Part shown: piece by piece, positions 18,983 to 27,688 of the stretch | Position numbering within the stretch: position 1 is the first letter of the stretch | Layout of the letters: the number at the start of each line of letters is the position of its first letter | Assembly: GCF_017874035.1 (NCBI RefSeq) | Contig: NZ_JAGGKV010000019.1 | Coordinates: 62,001-126,000 of the forward strand | Direction of reading: 5' to 3' | Source: Paenibacillus aceris | Lineage (GTDB): Bacteria > Bacillota > Bacilli > Paenibacillales > NBRC-103111 | Length of the DNA: 64,000 nucleotides | Notes under the pieces: model-generated | The model's database searches: none | The model's input: only the letters and a program-made list of their open reading frames with translations | What the model was told of the DNA's origin: nothing | Made by a program: the position numbers and the translations under genes

Positions 18983-19935
18983 AAGCTCGCTCCTCCGGCT
19001 CTTCTGGCAATGAAATTGACCGTTACCAGCAAGATCAAGTTGATGACGGCATTAAACAAATCGACAGCCGTCGCAAAGCTGTATTGAGCTTCCATAATTC
19101 CGCTTCGATATACGAAAGTGGAGATTACATCGGAGCTATCCATATTTAAACTATTTTGCAACAGAAAGGCCTTTTCGAAGCCTACTCCCAGAATTGCGCC
19201 TGCTTTTAAGATGAGCAAGATCACGATCGTCGGCATAATACCGGGGATATTAATGTGCCATATTCTTTGCAGCCTTGATGCTCCATCAACTCTGGCCGCT
19301 TCGTGCAGTTGAGGATCGATTCCACTGAGTGCGGCCAAATAAATGATCGAGCTCCATCCCATCTGCTGCCAAACGCCTGACAGAACGAAGATCGTTTTAT
19401 ACCATCCCGCTTCCGTTAAAAAGTCAATAGGCTTTCCGCCAAACAGCTTGATGACCAAATTAACGATCCCGGTGTCCGGAGATAAAAAGATCATAATCAT
19501 ACCGACCAGAACGACAGTCGATAAGAAGTGCGGCATATAAGTGACTGTTTGAATGAACCGCTTGTAGAAATGATGGCGCACTTCATGGATCATCAGCGCC
19601 AGAAGGATGGGCACCGGAAACCCCACGGCAAGTTCATACAAGCCGATGCCTAATGTGTTTTTGATGAGCCGCCAAAAATAAAAGCTGTCAAAGAAACGTT
19701 CAAAGTGTCTGAATCCTACCCACGGGCTACCGAAAATACCTTTCGTCGCAACGAAATCTTTGAACGCCAGTTGAACGCCATACATCGGCCAATAATGGAA
19801 AATGAGAAAATAAATAATGACCGGAGAAAGCATCACATATAATCGCCAGTTTTTAATAGCTGATTTCCAGACTCTACGGTATTTTGTTGTTGTCCTCATG
19901 CTCGCTGATACATCTTTCATCGCGTTGCAAAACAC
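18976..19935 (-). CDS. Carbohydrate ABC permease (LplB type)
   Basis: 319 residues, six membrane spans, coupling loop EAARVDGASRLQRIWHINIP near 225-245, and the early YWPMYGVQLAFKDF segment typical of LplB. It is the first gene of the operon. The annotated GTG at 19935 has GAGGGAAG close upstream; ATGs at 19920 and 19899 are alternatives with weaker sites. It forms the channel with the LplC protein. Confidence 0.9.
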   Translation of the reverse strand: MFCNAMKDVSASMRTTTKYRRVWKSAIKNWRLYVMLSPVIIYFLIFHYWPMYGVQLAFKDFVATKGIFGSPWVGFRHFERFFDSFYFWRLIKNTLGIGLYELAVGFPVPILLALMIHEVRHHFYKRFIQTVTYMPHFLSTVVLVGMIMIFLSPDTGIVNLVIKLFGGKPIDFLTEAGWYKTIFVLSGVWQQMGWSSIIYLAALSGIDPQLHEAARVDGASRLQRIWHINIPGIMPTIVILLILKAGAILGVGFEKAFLLQNSLNMDSSDVISTFVYRSGIMEAQYSFATAVDLFNAVINLILLVTVNFIARRAGGASLW

Positions 19936-20002
19936 CTTCCCTCTGTATCTGAAATCTTGGAACGTTCCTGTGTCTACAATACTGAACGATCGGAATGTTA
20001 GC

Positions 20003-20183
20003 CATTAGCAGTTTTTTTTTCCATCAGCTAATTTTTACAATAGCGTGTAATTAACCCCTCAATCAGAAAATTCCCCTCAAATAGTTGGATTCTGTCCCTA
20101 ACACAACGTCCATCGCTTCAATAATAATCAACTATTCGAAAGTTGCTATCAGCATTTTTTCATCCATCAGCTTATATTTACAA
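20003..20183 (-). promoter_or_regulatory. Control region of the sugar operon with a 36-bp direct repeat
   Basis: The gap 19936-20261 contains two similar segments, 20004-20040 and 20147-20183. They share AGCA, a T-run, CCATCAGCT and TTTACAA, about 143 bp apart in direct orientation. They lie upstream of the LplB gene and may be sites for the AraC-type regulator encoded next door. No clear -35/-10 pair was identified. Confidence 0.4.
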
Positions 20184-20200
20184 ACTCATGGCATGACGAA

Positions 20201-20228
20201 AAAAGGGCCAGATATCTCCAGCCCTTTT
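20201..20228 (-). terminator. Rho-independent terminator after the AraC-type regulator
   Basis: AAAAGGGC (20201-20208) and GCCCTTTT (20221-20228) form a perfect stem followed on the minus strand by further T residues. It closes the transcript of the regulator ending at 20262. Confidence 0.85.
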
Positions 20229-20261
20229 ATACCAAATGAATATGATAGCTTACAAAACCGT

Positions 20262-22634
20262 TTAACTCACAATATCTGCTTTCATCTCTGGAGAGCTACC
20301 TTGAATAATCTTTCTATACTCCATCGGTGTAACGCCTTCGGCTTTTTTAAACTTTCGGATGAAATTGGCTGCATCGACATAACCGGCTTCAAGCATAATT
20401 TCCTTTAACGTCATCTCTGTCGTTCCGATTAATTTTTTGGAAAGATCCATTCTCAGTTGATCAATATAACGCATGAGCGAACAATCCGTATGATCTTTAA
20501 AAAATCGGGTGGCATAAGAAGCGGAAATGCCAAAAGTATCGGCTATTCTGTTAAGATCAATCGTACTGTCCCGGAAATTATCATCCATATATGCTTTCAT
20601 GTTTTCAAGCAGCATGAAATTTTTACTTTCTTTCTTTTTTACAATATGAGTGCAAACGTTTCTACAGAAATCAATAATAAAGGTTTCCAACTCTTCAATG
20701 GTTTCAAAACGCGGAATATAAAGATCTTCCAACATTTGCTCAATGCCTTGATCGGTTTCGATGTTCATTTCCCTCAAGGCCTTCATCATCGTATTCACAA
20801 TGCCAAAACAAATGAATTCCACAGCCTCAAGTGACATCTGCCTGGTTACGATATTGTCCATCGTGTCCCTGATGATTTTCTGGACTTCTTCGGCATTCCC
20901 CTGTTTGATTGCCTTGAGCAGCTGCATTTCCAGTTCGAGAGGATACCAGCTTTCTCGTTTATTGGAGTTTTGCAAATCGCTGTAGCAAATGATCTGGTCT
21001 CTTCCCCTAATAAAACGATACCGCATCGCTTGACGGGCCTGCAAAAAAGATTGATGAATCATCAATTGATCGGTATAAATACCTCCGATTCCGACGGTCA
21101 CCGTCACATGGAAGTCATGTTTAAATAATTGTTTAACTTTATCGGCTAAACTTTTAATATGATCCAGTTGAGCCGCTTCTTCATCCATGTTCAGTAAAAT
21201 GACGATTCCCCGATCTTCGGATAATTCTACTCCGAACCCTTTTCCAAGCTCTAAGGATAATTCTTCTGTGACCTTGATTAAACTATATTTTAATATTTCT
21301 TGCATCGGTTTGGGGTATTCCTGAATGAATTGCTTATAGTTGTCGATCAAAAATAACAAAACGACAAAATGCGATTTATCCAGCTGCATGCTGGAAATGG
21401 CAGACGTCGTATCCAGCTGTTCCTTCTTTTTAGCGCTTCCCTTGACCAGCTTAAGCAACGATTGTTCCTTGACGATGCTTGCCTGGCTTTGCAGCTTGTA
21501 CATTAATCCGTCACATTCTTTATTCATTTCCGATACATAATCGGATATCAGATCGATTTCATTTGATTTTTTCGATAGAACCGTTAAGTGCGTATGTTGA
21601 CCGTTGCTTATAGCCGATATGAGCTTTCTGAGCGGTCTGTAATTTCGTTCTGAGAAGGATATCGCCATCAAAATGCCCAAAATTAATACAGCGCCTATTG
21701 TCCAAGCAAACAACTCGCGGCTTTGATCGACTTTACTCATCACTTGCGCACTCGGCATAACCGTAATGTAAGACCATCCATTAAAATCAGATTTAACATG
21801 AATGACGGTATAGTTGTTCTGGTTAATCTTCACTTCACTTACAGGATCCGTTTTCGTTTGTGTTTGGACCCAACGAAGGACATCCGCCTCATCTGCCCCG
21901 CTTTCGCTATTTGTATGATGCGCGATAATATCGCGGCCGTTCAGAATATATACGAAACCGTGATTATTACCCAATACATTTTGAATTAATTGATTTATGG
22001 TCCGTTCCTCAATCAAGAATAAGACGGCGCCAAGCGGCTTGGTTGAATTGTTCGAAATAGGGTATATATAAGTGGATATATTCGTCAACTTTGCGTTAAT
22101 ACTAACCTGCTCCAATGGCCGCATAACAGGAGAAACCATAGAGGGCAATATACTTGAAAAATGGTCAAAACTCCAATTTTGATATTTATAAATGTAGTTG
22201 AAAAAGTTATTTGTATCGTAAGTTCCACTCGCTGCGTACATCGAAGTACAGGTTGGGCAAGAATAATATAGAATGATGTCGCGGATAAACAGGTTCGTCG
22301 ACTGGTATTTTTTCAATTCTTCCACAGTTCTATATGATGAATACGCATCCTCTGAGACCATAAAAGGCGTTAATAAAGAATCGGAAGAGATCTGCAGAGC
22401 CATTCGATTCATCTCGCCGATTCTTGTATCCATTTCATCTTTAATTTTACTCATCGTCGAAAAAGTGGAGGTTTCAATTTCATTACTTAACGTATGAAAA
22501 AACGATTGATACACCACTCCGCCTACGAATATCAGCAGTGTCACAATAAGAAAAATGTAAGAGAATAAGTAATGATAAAACCGGTTCTTCCACTTGCGGT
22601 TTCTGAAAAAACCGACTATATTTCCCACTGTCAA
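20262..22634 (-). CDS. Membrane-bound AraC-family regulator with extracellular sensor domain
   Basis: 790 residues. Membrane span about 20-42, a Cache-like extracellular domain about 43-290, second span about 297-318, a long cytoplasmic linker with a degenerate GGDEF-like section (VTVTVGIGGIYTD, near 515), and a C-terminal AraC double HTH at about 680-780 (IADTFGISASYATRFFKD; GYVDAANFIRKFK). There is no kinase or receiver domain, so it is a one-component transmembrane regulator as often found before LplB/LplC operons. It probably senses a sugar outside and controls the operon starting at 19935. Confidence 0.88.
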   Translation of the reverse strand: MTVGNIVGFFRNRKWKNRFYHYLFSYIFLIVTLLIFVGGVVYQSFFHTLSNEIETSTFSTMSKIKDEMDTRIGEMNRMALQISSDSLLTPFMVSEDAYSSYRTVEELKKYQSTNLFIRDIILYYSCPTCTSMYAASGTYDTNNFFNYIYKYQNWSFDHFSSILPSMVSPVMRPLEQVSINAKLTNISTYIYPISNNSTKPLGAVLFLIEERTINQLIQNVLGNNHGFVYILNGRDIIAHHTNSESGADEADVLRWVQTQTKTDPVSEVKINQNNYTVIHVKSDFNGWSYITVMPSAQVMSKVDQSRELFAWTIGAVLILGILMAISFSERNYRPLRKLISAISNGQHTHLTVLSKKSNEIDLISDYVSEMNKECDGLMYKLQSQASIVKEQSLLKLVKGSAKKKEQLDTTSAISSMQLDKSHFVVLLFLIDNYKQFIQEYPKPMQEILKYSLIKVTEELSLELGKGFGVELSEDRGIVILLNMDEEAAQLDHIKSLADKVKQLFKHDFHVTVTVGIGGIYTDQLMIHQSFLQARQAMRYRFIRGRDQIICYSDLQNSNKRESWYPLELEMQLLKAIKQGNAEEVQKIIRDTMDNIVTRQMSLEAVEFICFGIVNTMMKALREMNIETDQGIEQMLEDLYIPRFETIEELETFIIDFCRNVCTHIVKKKESKNFMLLENMKAYMDDNFRDSTIDLNRIADTFGISASYATRFFKDHTDCSLMRYIDQLRMDLSKKLIGTTEMTLKEIMLEAGYVDAANFIRKFKKAEGVTPMEYRKIIQGSSPEMKADIVS

Positions 22635-22655
22635 ATTCCCCCATTTTTAAATTAT

Positions 22656-22669
22656 TGAAAGCGCTTCCG
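22656..22669 (-). promoter_or_regulatory. cre-like catabolite control site
   Basis: TGAAAGCGCTTCCG differs from the cre consensus TGWAANCGNTNWCA at two positions. It lies about 22 nt upstream of the regulator's start codon, where CcpA binding would block transcription. Confidence 0.45.
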
Positions 22670-22951
22670 TTTGAAGGGGTAGTCTACAATCATTATAAAG
22701 AGTTTGCCAATTGTTTTGTTTTAAAGTATTGTAAACTGTTTACTTCGAAAAAGTCTACATAAAAAATATAGTAGACTGCCAGCAGTTCTCCGCCATGATT
22801 CCAAACTTTACTTATGAATCTCCAACATCTGTCATGAATATGTGAAATAAATAAGGGCAGAATCTTGCAGTCTTCACTATCAAGTTAGAGGCAAATCATT
22901 TTTTTATGAATACGAATAATTCATTTATAAAAACGAAAAATATGTCATTGA

Positions 22952-22987
22952 ATCCAGAAAATATTCTAATCAGAATATTTTCTGGAT
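22952..22987. repeat. Perfect 16-bp inverted repeat in the 22635-23205 gap
   Basis: The stem begins ATCCAGAAAATATTCT, has a 4-nt loop, and is repeated exactly inverted. No T-tract follows on either strand. A smaller hairpin, AGTCTAC/GTAGACT, lies at 22752-22777. The remainder of this 570-bp gap shows no gene I can support. Confidence 0.6.
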
Positions 22988-23205
22988 GATTACGTATGTC
23001 TATAGCGCGCACGATTAATTATAACTTTGGTTTCAATTGCCATCTTTCTTACACTGTTCATTCCAAGGTTGTGGTGCAAGCTCTATTACACGATTACATG
23101 ATTCAAATGAATTCATGGGATTGAGCAACTACGTAGAAATGGTAATTAGCCGACGCCAACCGAAGCAAAAACCGCCCCCCCCTCGGAGTCCCGGTCCTTT
23201 TCCAC

Positions 23206-23880
23206 CTATCCAACCTTAGAGAGCCGCCCATCCCGAAAATACACAACCCGCTTCGCCTGCTGCGCAATCGCCAGATCATGCGTAATCAAAACGACCGTCC
23301 TACCCTGCTCATTCAAACTCTTAAAAATCTCCAAAATCTCCACACCCGTCTTCGAATCCAGCGCACCTGTCGGCTCATCCGCCAGAATAATCGCCGGATC
23401 ACCCGCCAACGTCCGGGCAATCGCAACACGCTGCTGCTGCCCGCCGGAAAGCTCCGAAGGCAGATGCCGCCTGCGTTCCACTAAATCCACCGCTTCCAAA
23501 GCCTTCATGACAAGCGGCTCCCGCTCTTTCTTGCTCATCCCTCGGTAAATGAGCGGCAGCTCTACATTCTCATACGCATTAAGCCGTGGCAGCAAATTAA
23601 AGCTCTGAAAAACGAATCCGATCTTCCGATTCCTTATTTCAGCCAACTGAGCATCCTTCATTTGATTAATTGCCATCCCATCCAGCACATAATCCCCATG
23701 ATCCGCAATATCCAAGCAGCCAATGATGTTCATCAGCGTCGATTTCCCCGACCCCGACGGGCCCATAATCGCCACGAACTCGCCATGATCGATTTCCAGG
23801 GAAATATCATCCAAAGCCTGAATCGTTTCCCCGCCCATCTCATAGTTCTTACTCACATGTTCGATCTGGATTAAGGTCAT
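23206..23880 (-). CDS. ABC transporter ATP-binding protein (MacB/LolD type), no partner permease nearby
   Basis: 224 residues from ATG 23880, chosen because GGAGG lies 8 nt upstream and the product then starts MTLIQIEHVSKNY. Walker A GPSGSGKST, signature LSGGQQQR, Walker B IILADEPTGALD and the H-loop LITHD are intact. The family works with FtsX-like permeases that export peptides or antibiotics or act on the envelope. No such permease is adjacent: sigK lies 64 nt upstream and a geneless stretch downstream. Either the partner is elsewhere or the operon lost it. Confidence 0.88.
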   Translation of the reverse strand: MTLIQIEHVSKNYEMGGETIQALDDISLEIDHGEFVAIMGPSGSGKSTLMNIIGCLDIADHGDYVLDGMAINQMKDAQLAEIRNRKIGFVFQSFNLLPRLNAYENVELPLIYRGMSKKEREPLVMKALEAVDLVERRRHLPSELSGGQQQRVAIARTLAGDPAIILADEPTGALDSKTGVEILEIFKSLNEQGRTVVLITHDLAIAQQAKRVVYFRDGRLSKVG

Positions 23881-23944
23881 TCCCTTCGCCTCCATTACTT
23901 GATCCCAAATAAATGAAGTGTGCGACTTATCAACCTAACCGACC

Positions 23945-24646
23945 TTACCGCTTCGCTTTATAAAACTCATGATACAGCTTCATCAGTGCCCGCTTCTCAA
24001 TCCGTGACACATACGAACGCGAAATCCCCAGCTCCTTCGCAATCTCCCGCTGCGTACGCTCTTCCCCGCCAAGCTCCAGCCCAAACCGTCCGACGACAAC
24101 CTCCTTCTCGCGATCGTCCAAGATCTCTAAATTTCGATATATTTTACTCTTCTCTATCTTGAGCTGAACCTTGTCTACGACATCGTCGGCTTCCGTACCG
24201 AGGATATCAATCAAAGTAATTTCATTCCCCTCTTTGTCCGTTCCGATGGGATCATGCAAGGACACATCCTTGCGCGTTTTCTTCAGCGAGCGCAGATGCA
24301 TCAGTATTTCGTTTTCGATACAGCGAGCCGCGAAAGTCGCGAGCTTCGTGCCCTTATTCGGCGAGAACGACTCGATCGCCTTAATTAATCCAATCGTCCC
24401 GATCGAAATCAAATCCTCGAGATCTTCCCCCGTATTATCGAATTTTTTCACTATATGCGCGACAAGCCTCAAATTGTGTTCAATCAGTTTATTTCTTGAA
24501 TGATCATTGCCTTCGGCCATCAGTCTAAGATGCTTTTCTTCTTCTTCCTCAGTTAAAGGTTGTGGAAACGCGTTATTTTTGACATAGGATACAAGTAAAG
24601 TTAACTGTTTGATTAATACAGCAATTGCACTGAAAATCCCAGGCAT
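23945..24646 (-). CDS. sigK: RNA polymerase sigma factor SigK (pro-sigma K), uninterrupted
   Basis: 233 residues from ATG 24646, which has GGGGGTGG upstream. With this start the sequence YVKNNAFPQPL begins at residue 21, so a 20-residue hydrophobic pro-sequence precedes the mature factor exactly as in Bacillus subtilis, where SpoIVFB cleaves it. Region 2 (NLRLVAHIVKKF, GTIGLIKAIESF, ENEILMHLR) and region 4 (REIAKELGISRSYVSRIEKR) are complete. It drives late mother-cell sporulation genes. The gene is continuous, with no skin-type element inside it. Confidence 0.97.
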   Translation of the reverse strand: MPGIFSAIAVLIKQLTLLVSYVKNNAFPQPLTEEEEEKHLRLMAEGNDHSRNKLIEHNLRLVAHIVKKFDNTGEDLEDLISIGTIGLIKAIESFSPNKGTKLATFAARCIENEILMHLRSLKKTRKDVSLHDPIGTDKEGNEITLIDILGTEADDVVDKVQLKIEKSKIYRNLEILDDREKEVVVGRFGLELGGEERTQREIAKELGISRSYVSRIEKRALMKLYHEFYKAKR

Positions 24647-24714
24647 TCTAGCCACCCCCTTCGATGTGTGCGGATCTTAGCTGCTTCGGATGCCTCCGCT
24701 TTAAAGATTAGTAT

Positions 24715-24742
24715 TAGTGTATGTGGGTTTGTGCCTAGAAGT
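24715..24742 (-). promoter_or_regulatory. Candidate sigma K/sigma E promoter of sigK
   Basis: On the minus strand AC (24741-24742), 17 bases, CATACACTA (24715-24723) fits the sigma K pattern AC-N16/17-CATANNNTA. It lies about 70 nt before the sigK start, which would allow autoregulation. Confidence 0.5.
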
Positions 24743-24758
24743 GCCTGTACTGAATAAC

Positions 24759-25568
24759 TTACGTGAATAAGTCTTCAGGACTTAACTTATTTAAATCACA
24801 TGAGAAGGTCCGTATAATACTGAGATGAGACAAAAACTTTATTCTCCTTTCATTGAACTCGAACATCACTTTCTCTTTTGAAATCTCCATCAAATAAAAC
24901 TTCATTTTGACGTCTATAACCTCTCTGTAGTTTCTAATTTCGGTCATATTAATGAACCCACTGGCAGCAAGAACTTCTATTTTTGAGATATCTACAACCG
25001 CCGCGTTCAACAATTCATTACCTCCAAAGAGTCTTACAAAATCTTCGACTAGATACACTGGCTTTTTCTCTAATAGAGAGATTGTCCCATAATCAATTTT
25101 GGCCTTATTCTCTCTATGTAGAATCAAAGAAGAAACTGCAAGCTTTCTGACTTTATCCCATTCTGAAGATAATGCCTCAAGCTTCTTATGATGTTCACGC
25201 CACACCATTAAGGTTTGGAATGTCTAAACTCGCCCACCATTCATTATCTTCTTTAGACTCTAGCTGCTTGTTCGGGGTAAATCGAACATACTTATCTACT
25301 CGCGATTTTCTTTCATAGTCCAAGGTATTGCGTTGGTAATTACTTAATTGTTCACTGCTAATGGAGCACGATTCTACTAATATACCTAGATTAAAAAACA
25401 GCTCCTTAAAGCCTCTTTATCCCAGTTATACTCCTTACTCGAAACAAACTTACTTACAACCTCCGACTCCTTCCACTCAATTCGTTTTTTGTCAGTTGTC
25501 ATTTGGTACGCACGAATATTCTCCTTAATATTCGTAACGAGCTCCAGATACTTCATTTGAAAGAGCAT
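24759..25568 (-). pseudogene. Unknown gene broken by two frameshifts (three frames, about 270 residues)
   Basis: Three adjacent minus-strand frames read as one protein. Frame one (25386-25568) ends in KEYNWDKEA. Loss of one T in a T-run near 25410 shifts it; the next frame continues FKELFFNLGILVES and runs to about 25204. A second shift then leads into the 149-residue frame 24759-25208 (WREHHKKLEALSSEWDKV...). I do not recognise the family. The last frame alone might still be translated from ATG 25208. A shortened copy of part of this sequence lies at 33461-33548. It sits just downstream of a recombinase remnant, so it may belong to a mobile element. Confidence 0.55.
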
Positions 25569-25571
25569 TCC

Positions 25572-25988
25572 CTACTCAACTATTTTTTTCGGACTATAGA
25601 CATTAGCTCGTTTTAACTTAAACTTCCTATGCAATACCATGCCAACATTTGTATTATTATTTGTTTGTTCAGCTAACAAGCCCTCTAAGTGGCCAATCGT
25701 TGTAATTTGAACTTCATCCCCCAAATAATGAACTCGAACCTCATCTACGAGCCATTCAACAATCCTTCTTTTGTCATCAAACGAGAGTTCTGTACCACCG
25801 TCTTCGATAAACTCCTGAATTCGTTCAGTAGCTATAATGAATTTTCTCAGCATTCATATTCCCTTGTTCGGATGAGTTACAAATACATGAGAGATTAGTC
25901 CAACAGAAATATCTTTCCGAAGCCGGTTGAGTTGCGGACGCTCTAAATAACGCTTTAAATCATTATCATCCTTCGCGATTTTACACAT
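25572..25988 (-). pseudogene. Large serine recombinase, internally deleted remnant
   Basis: Two frames flank a deletion junction near 25853. The first (25854-25988) reads RYLERPQLNRLRKDIS followed by HVFVTHPN, the recombinase catalytic-domain pattern RPxLxxLRxDIxxGxxxxVxVxxPDR with the final Asp/Arg lost. The second (25572-25853) reads LSFDDKRRIVEWLVDEVRV, the standard C-terminal end of the same family. The middle of the protein (several hundred residues) and the N-terminal Ser are missing. It is inactive and marks a former integrated element about 1 kb from sigK. Confidence 0.6.
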
Positions 25989-26266
25989 GCTTGAGGAGAA
26001 TGTTCCTGTTCGCTATAATGTAACGTATCAAACCAATACCACTCATTCTCCGGACTCCCTTCCTGTATTTTGAGAACCATTATACTTCCTTCTGCCGGTA
26101 ACGTAAGTAAAGCTGCAGCTTTTATGGTAGATACCAAATCACGCAATACTATTAGTTTCGTTAACGGTGTCGGATTCTCAAATGGATGTGCCGAGTTCGT
26201 GCCAAACCATCCCCACCCCGGCCAATCCTGATGGAGGTACTTGGACCTTATATCCAGTTCAAGCAA
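25955..26266 (-). CDS. Hypothetical protein or fragment
   Basis: 103-residue open frame of unknown family. The second half (MVLKIQEGSPENEWYWFDTLHYS) has protein-like composition, but no ribosome binding site is evident. It overlaps the recombinase remnant by about 30 nt in another frame, so its end may be an artefact of the same rearrangement. Confidence 0.25.
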   Translation of the reverse strand: MLELDIRSKYLHQDWPGWGWFGTNSAHPFENPTPLTKLIVLRDLVSTIKAAALLTLPAEGSIMVLKIQEGSPENEWYWFDTLHYSEQEHSPQACVKSRRMIMI

Positions 26267-26455
26267 CGCAAATGCATTTTGATTTACTTAAACGAGGCAC
26301 ATGCTCTTTTACAATTACAATTGGAGAAAGTTATGGTTATCTGGACAGGCTGGAATTAGTTAATACGAATGCAAGAAAAGCCATTACATTTATCTATAAG
26401 GTTTATAAATTAAAGCTTGAAAACAATCGGTTTCCCCCCATAAGGAGAGGTTCAA

Positions 26456-27250
26456 ATGCTTCAATTTTTAGGTCATATTGGTTCATTCCCTATTCGTTCG
26501 TACAGTATCCTATTTGTATTAGCTTGTATATTAGGAATTGGTGTTACAGTAACATTAGCAAAACTGCAAAAGAAACATGAGCTTGCAGATCATTTGTTAA
26601 ATCTAGCCGTTCCTATGTTTATTGGTGCTATTATAGGTTCTCGGTTTTGGCAAGTCTTTTTATTTGATTGGGGGTATTACTCCAAGAACCCAGGAGAAAT
26701 TATAGCAATTTGGCATGGCGGATTATCGATTCAAGGTGGAATTGTTGGGGCCGTAGTTGTCGGGATTTGGTATGTGAAAAAGCATAAGCTTTCATTCTGG
26801 GAACTTGCAGATTTATGTGCACCTGGTCTTATCCTCGGACAAAGTATTGGTAGAGACGCCAACCTGATGAACGGTGACGCATTCGGGGACCCTACAGGGG
26901 GCAACTGGGGAATTTTGTACCCGGAAGGCACGAATGCAAGAGAAACATTTGAAAACCAACCCTTGTATCCAGCAGAAGTTTGGGAAGGTCAAATGGACGT
27001 CATTATTTTCGCTATTGTAATGATGCTCTTACAGAAAAAATTAACGCGTGGCTATTTATTCCTCATAACGAACATTTTATACAATGTTGGGCGGTTTCTG
27101 TTAGAAATGCTTAGAGGTGATACACCTAAATATATGTTGGGTTGGACTACTGCTCAATGGACTTCAGTAAGCATTATTGTGATTTGTATAGCAGCAGGAT
27201 TATATCTTCGCTTAAAGCAATCTCCTCCAAAGGATTTATTAGAACAATAA
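26456..27250 (+). CDS. lgt: Prolipoprotein diacylglyceryl transferase
   Basis: 264 residues, slightly short for Lgt, with about seven membrane spans. AAGGAGAGG precedes the ATG. Signature regions are present: SIRxYxx-type start (PIRSYSILFV), HGGLSIQGGIVG (near 85) and GRDANLMNGDAFGDPT (near 127), which is a diverged form of the Lgt GRxxNFxNxExxG motif. It transfers diacylglycerol from phosphatidylglycerol to the lipobox cysteine of prelipoproteins. A housekeeping lgt normally sits beside hprK; this copy stands alone in an accessory region and is probably a paralogue. It converges on and overlaps the DUF202 gene. Confidence 0.9.
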   Translation: MLQFLGHIGSFPIRSYSILFVLACILGIGVTVTLAKLQKKHELADHLLNLAVPMFIGAIIGSRFWQVFLFDWGYYSKNPGEIIAIWHGGLSIQGGIVGAVVVGIWYVKKHKLSFWELADLCAPGLILGQSIGRDANLMNGDAFGDPTGGNWGILYPEGTNARETFENQPLYPAEVWEGQMDVIIFAIVMMLLQKKLTRGYLFLITNILYNVGRFLLEMLRGDTPKYMLGWTTAQWTSVSIIVICIAAGLYLRLKQSPPKDLLEQ

Positions 27251-27593
27251 GTAAAACCAACATCAAACCAATAAGGATAAGAGAAAGAAAAATGAACATA
27301 ACAATTATTTTTGACGAGCGAAAGCTCCCACTGTTTATTCCTTTTCGTTTAGAAAAATAATCGAGCGTAGCTAACACAGTAACAAGTACCCCAAGAATAA
27401 CTGAGCTTATTCCTACGATTGAAGCGATATTATGAATATAATAGGAATATTGGGTTGCTCGAAATACGATTCCCGAAGCCAAAAAACCAATTCCAACGGT
27501 AGCGATTCCTGTCCGGACCCAAGCGAGAAATGTTCGCTCATTCGCAAGGTGCTGTTGGACAAATTTCGATTCATGTGTGTTCCCTTCCTCCAT
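27174..27593 (-). CDS. DUF202 (YidH-type) small membrane protein
   Basis: 139 residues from ATG 27593, chosen because GAGGAGG lies six nt upstream. The N-terminal LANERTFLAWVRTGIATVGIG is the DUF202 signature; three membrane spans follow. The last 77 nt overlap the end of lgt on the other strand. Function unknown; the family is common in bacterial membranes. Confidence 0.8.
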   Translation of the reverse strand: MEEGNTHESKFVQQHLANERTFLAWVRTGIATVGIGFLASGIVFRATQYSYYIHNIASIVGISSVILGVLVTVLATLDYFSKRKGINSGSFRSSKIIVMFIFLSLILIGLMLVLLIVLINPLEEIALSEDIILLLYKSQ

Positions 27594-27631
27594 TTGTATC
27601 CTCCTCGTATTTACTATCTCCAAAGTATGAT

Positions 27632-27674
27632 AAAAGACTCAAACTAATATCATAATAAACTGGTTTGAGTTCTT
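27632..27674 (-). terminator. Stem-loop terminator after the YeiH-type gene
   Basis: GACTCAAAC (27636-27644) pairs with GTTTGAGTTC (27663-27672) with one G-T pair, and TTTTAT follows on the minus strand. It separates the YeiH and DUF202 genes. Confidence 0.6.
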
Positions 27675-27688
27675 ATTATATTATGTTG

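Noticed and set aside
23037..23219. Short Pro-rich plus-strand frame before the ABC ATPase end
   Set aside because: No ribosome binding site; composition follows a C-run and antisense sequence of the ATPase end.
26167..26580. 137-codon plus-strand frame overlapping lgt
   Set aside because: It runs into lgt out of frame; the lgt start has its own ribosome binding site and the frame resembles no family.
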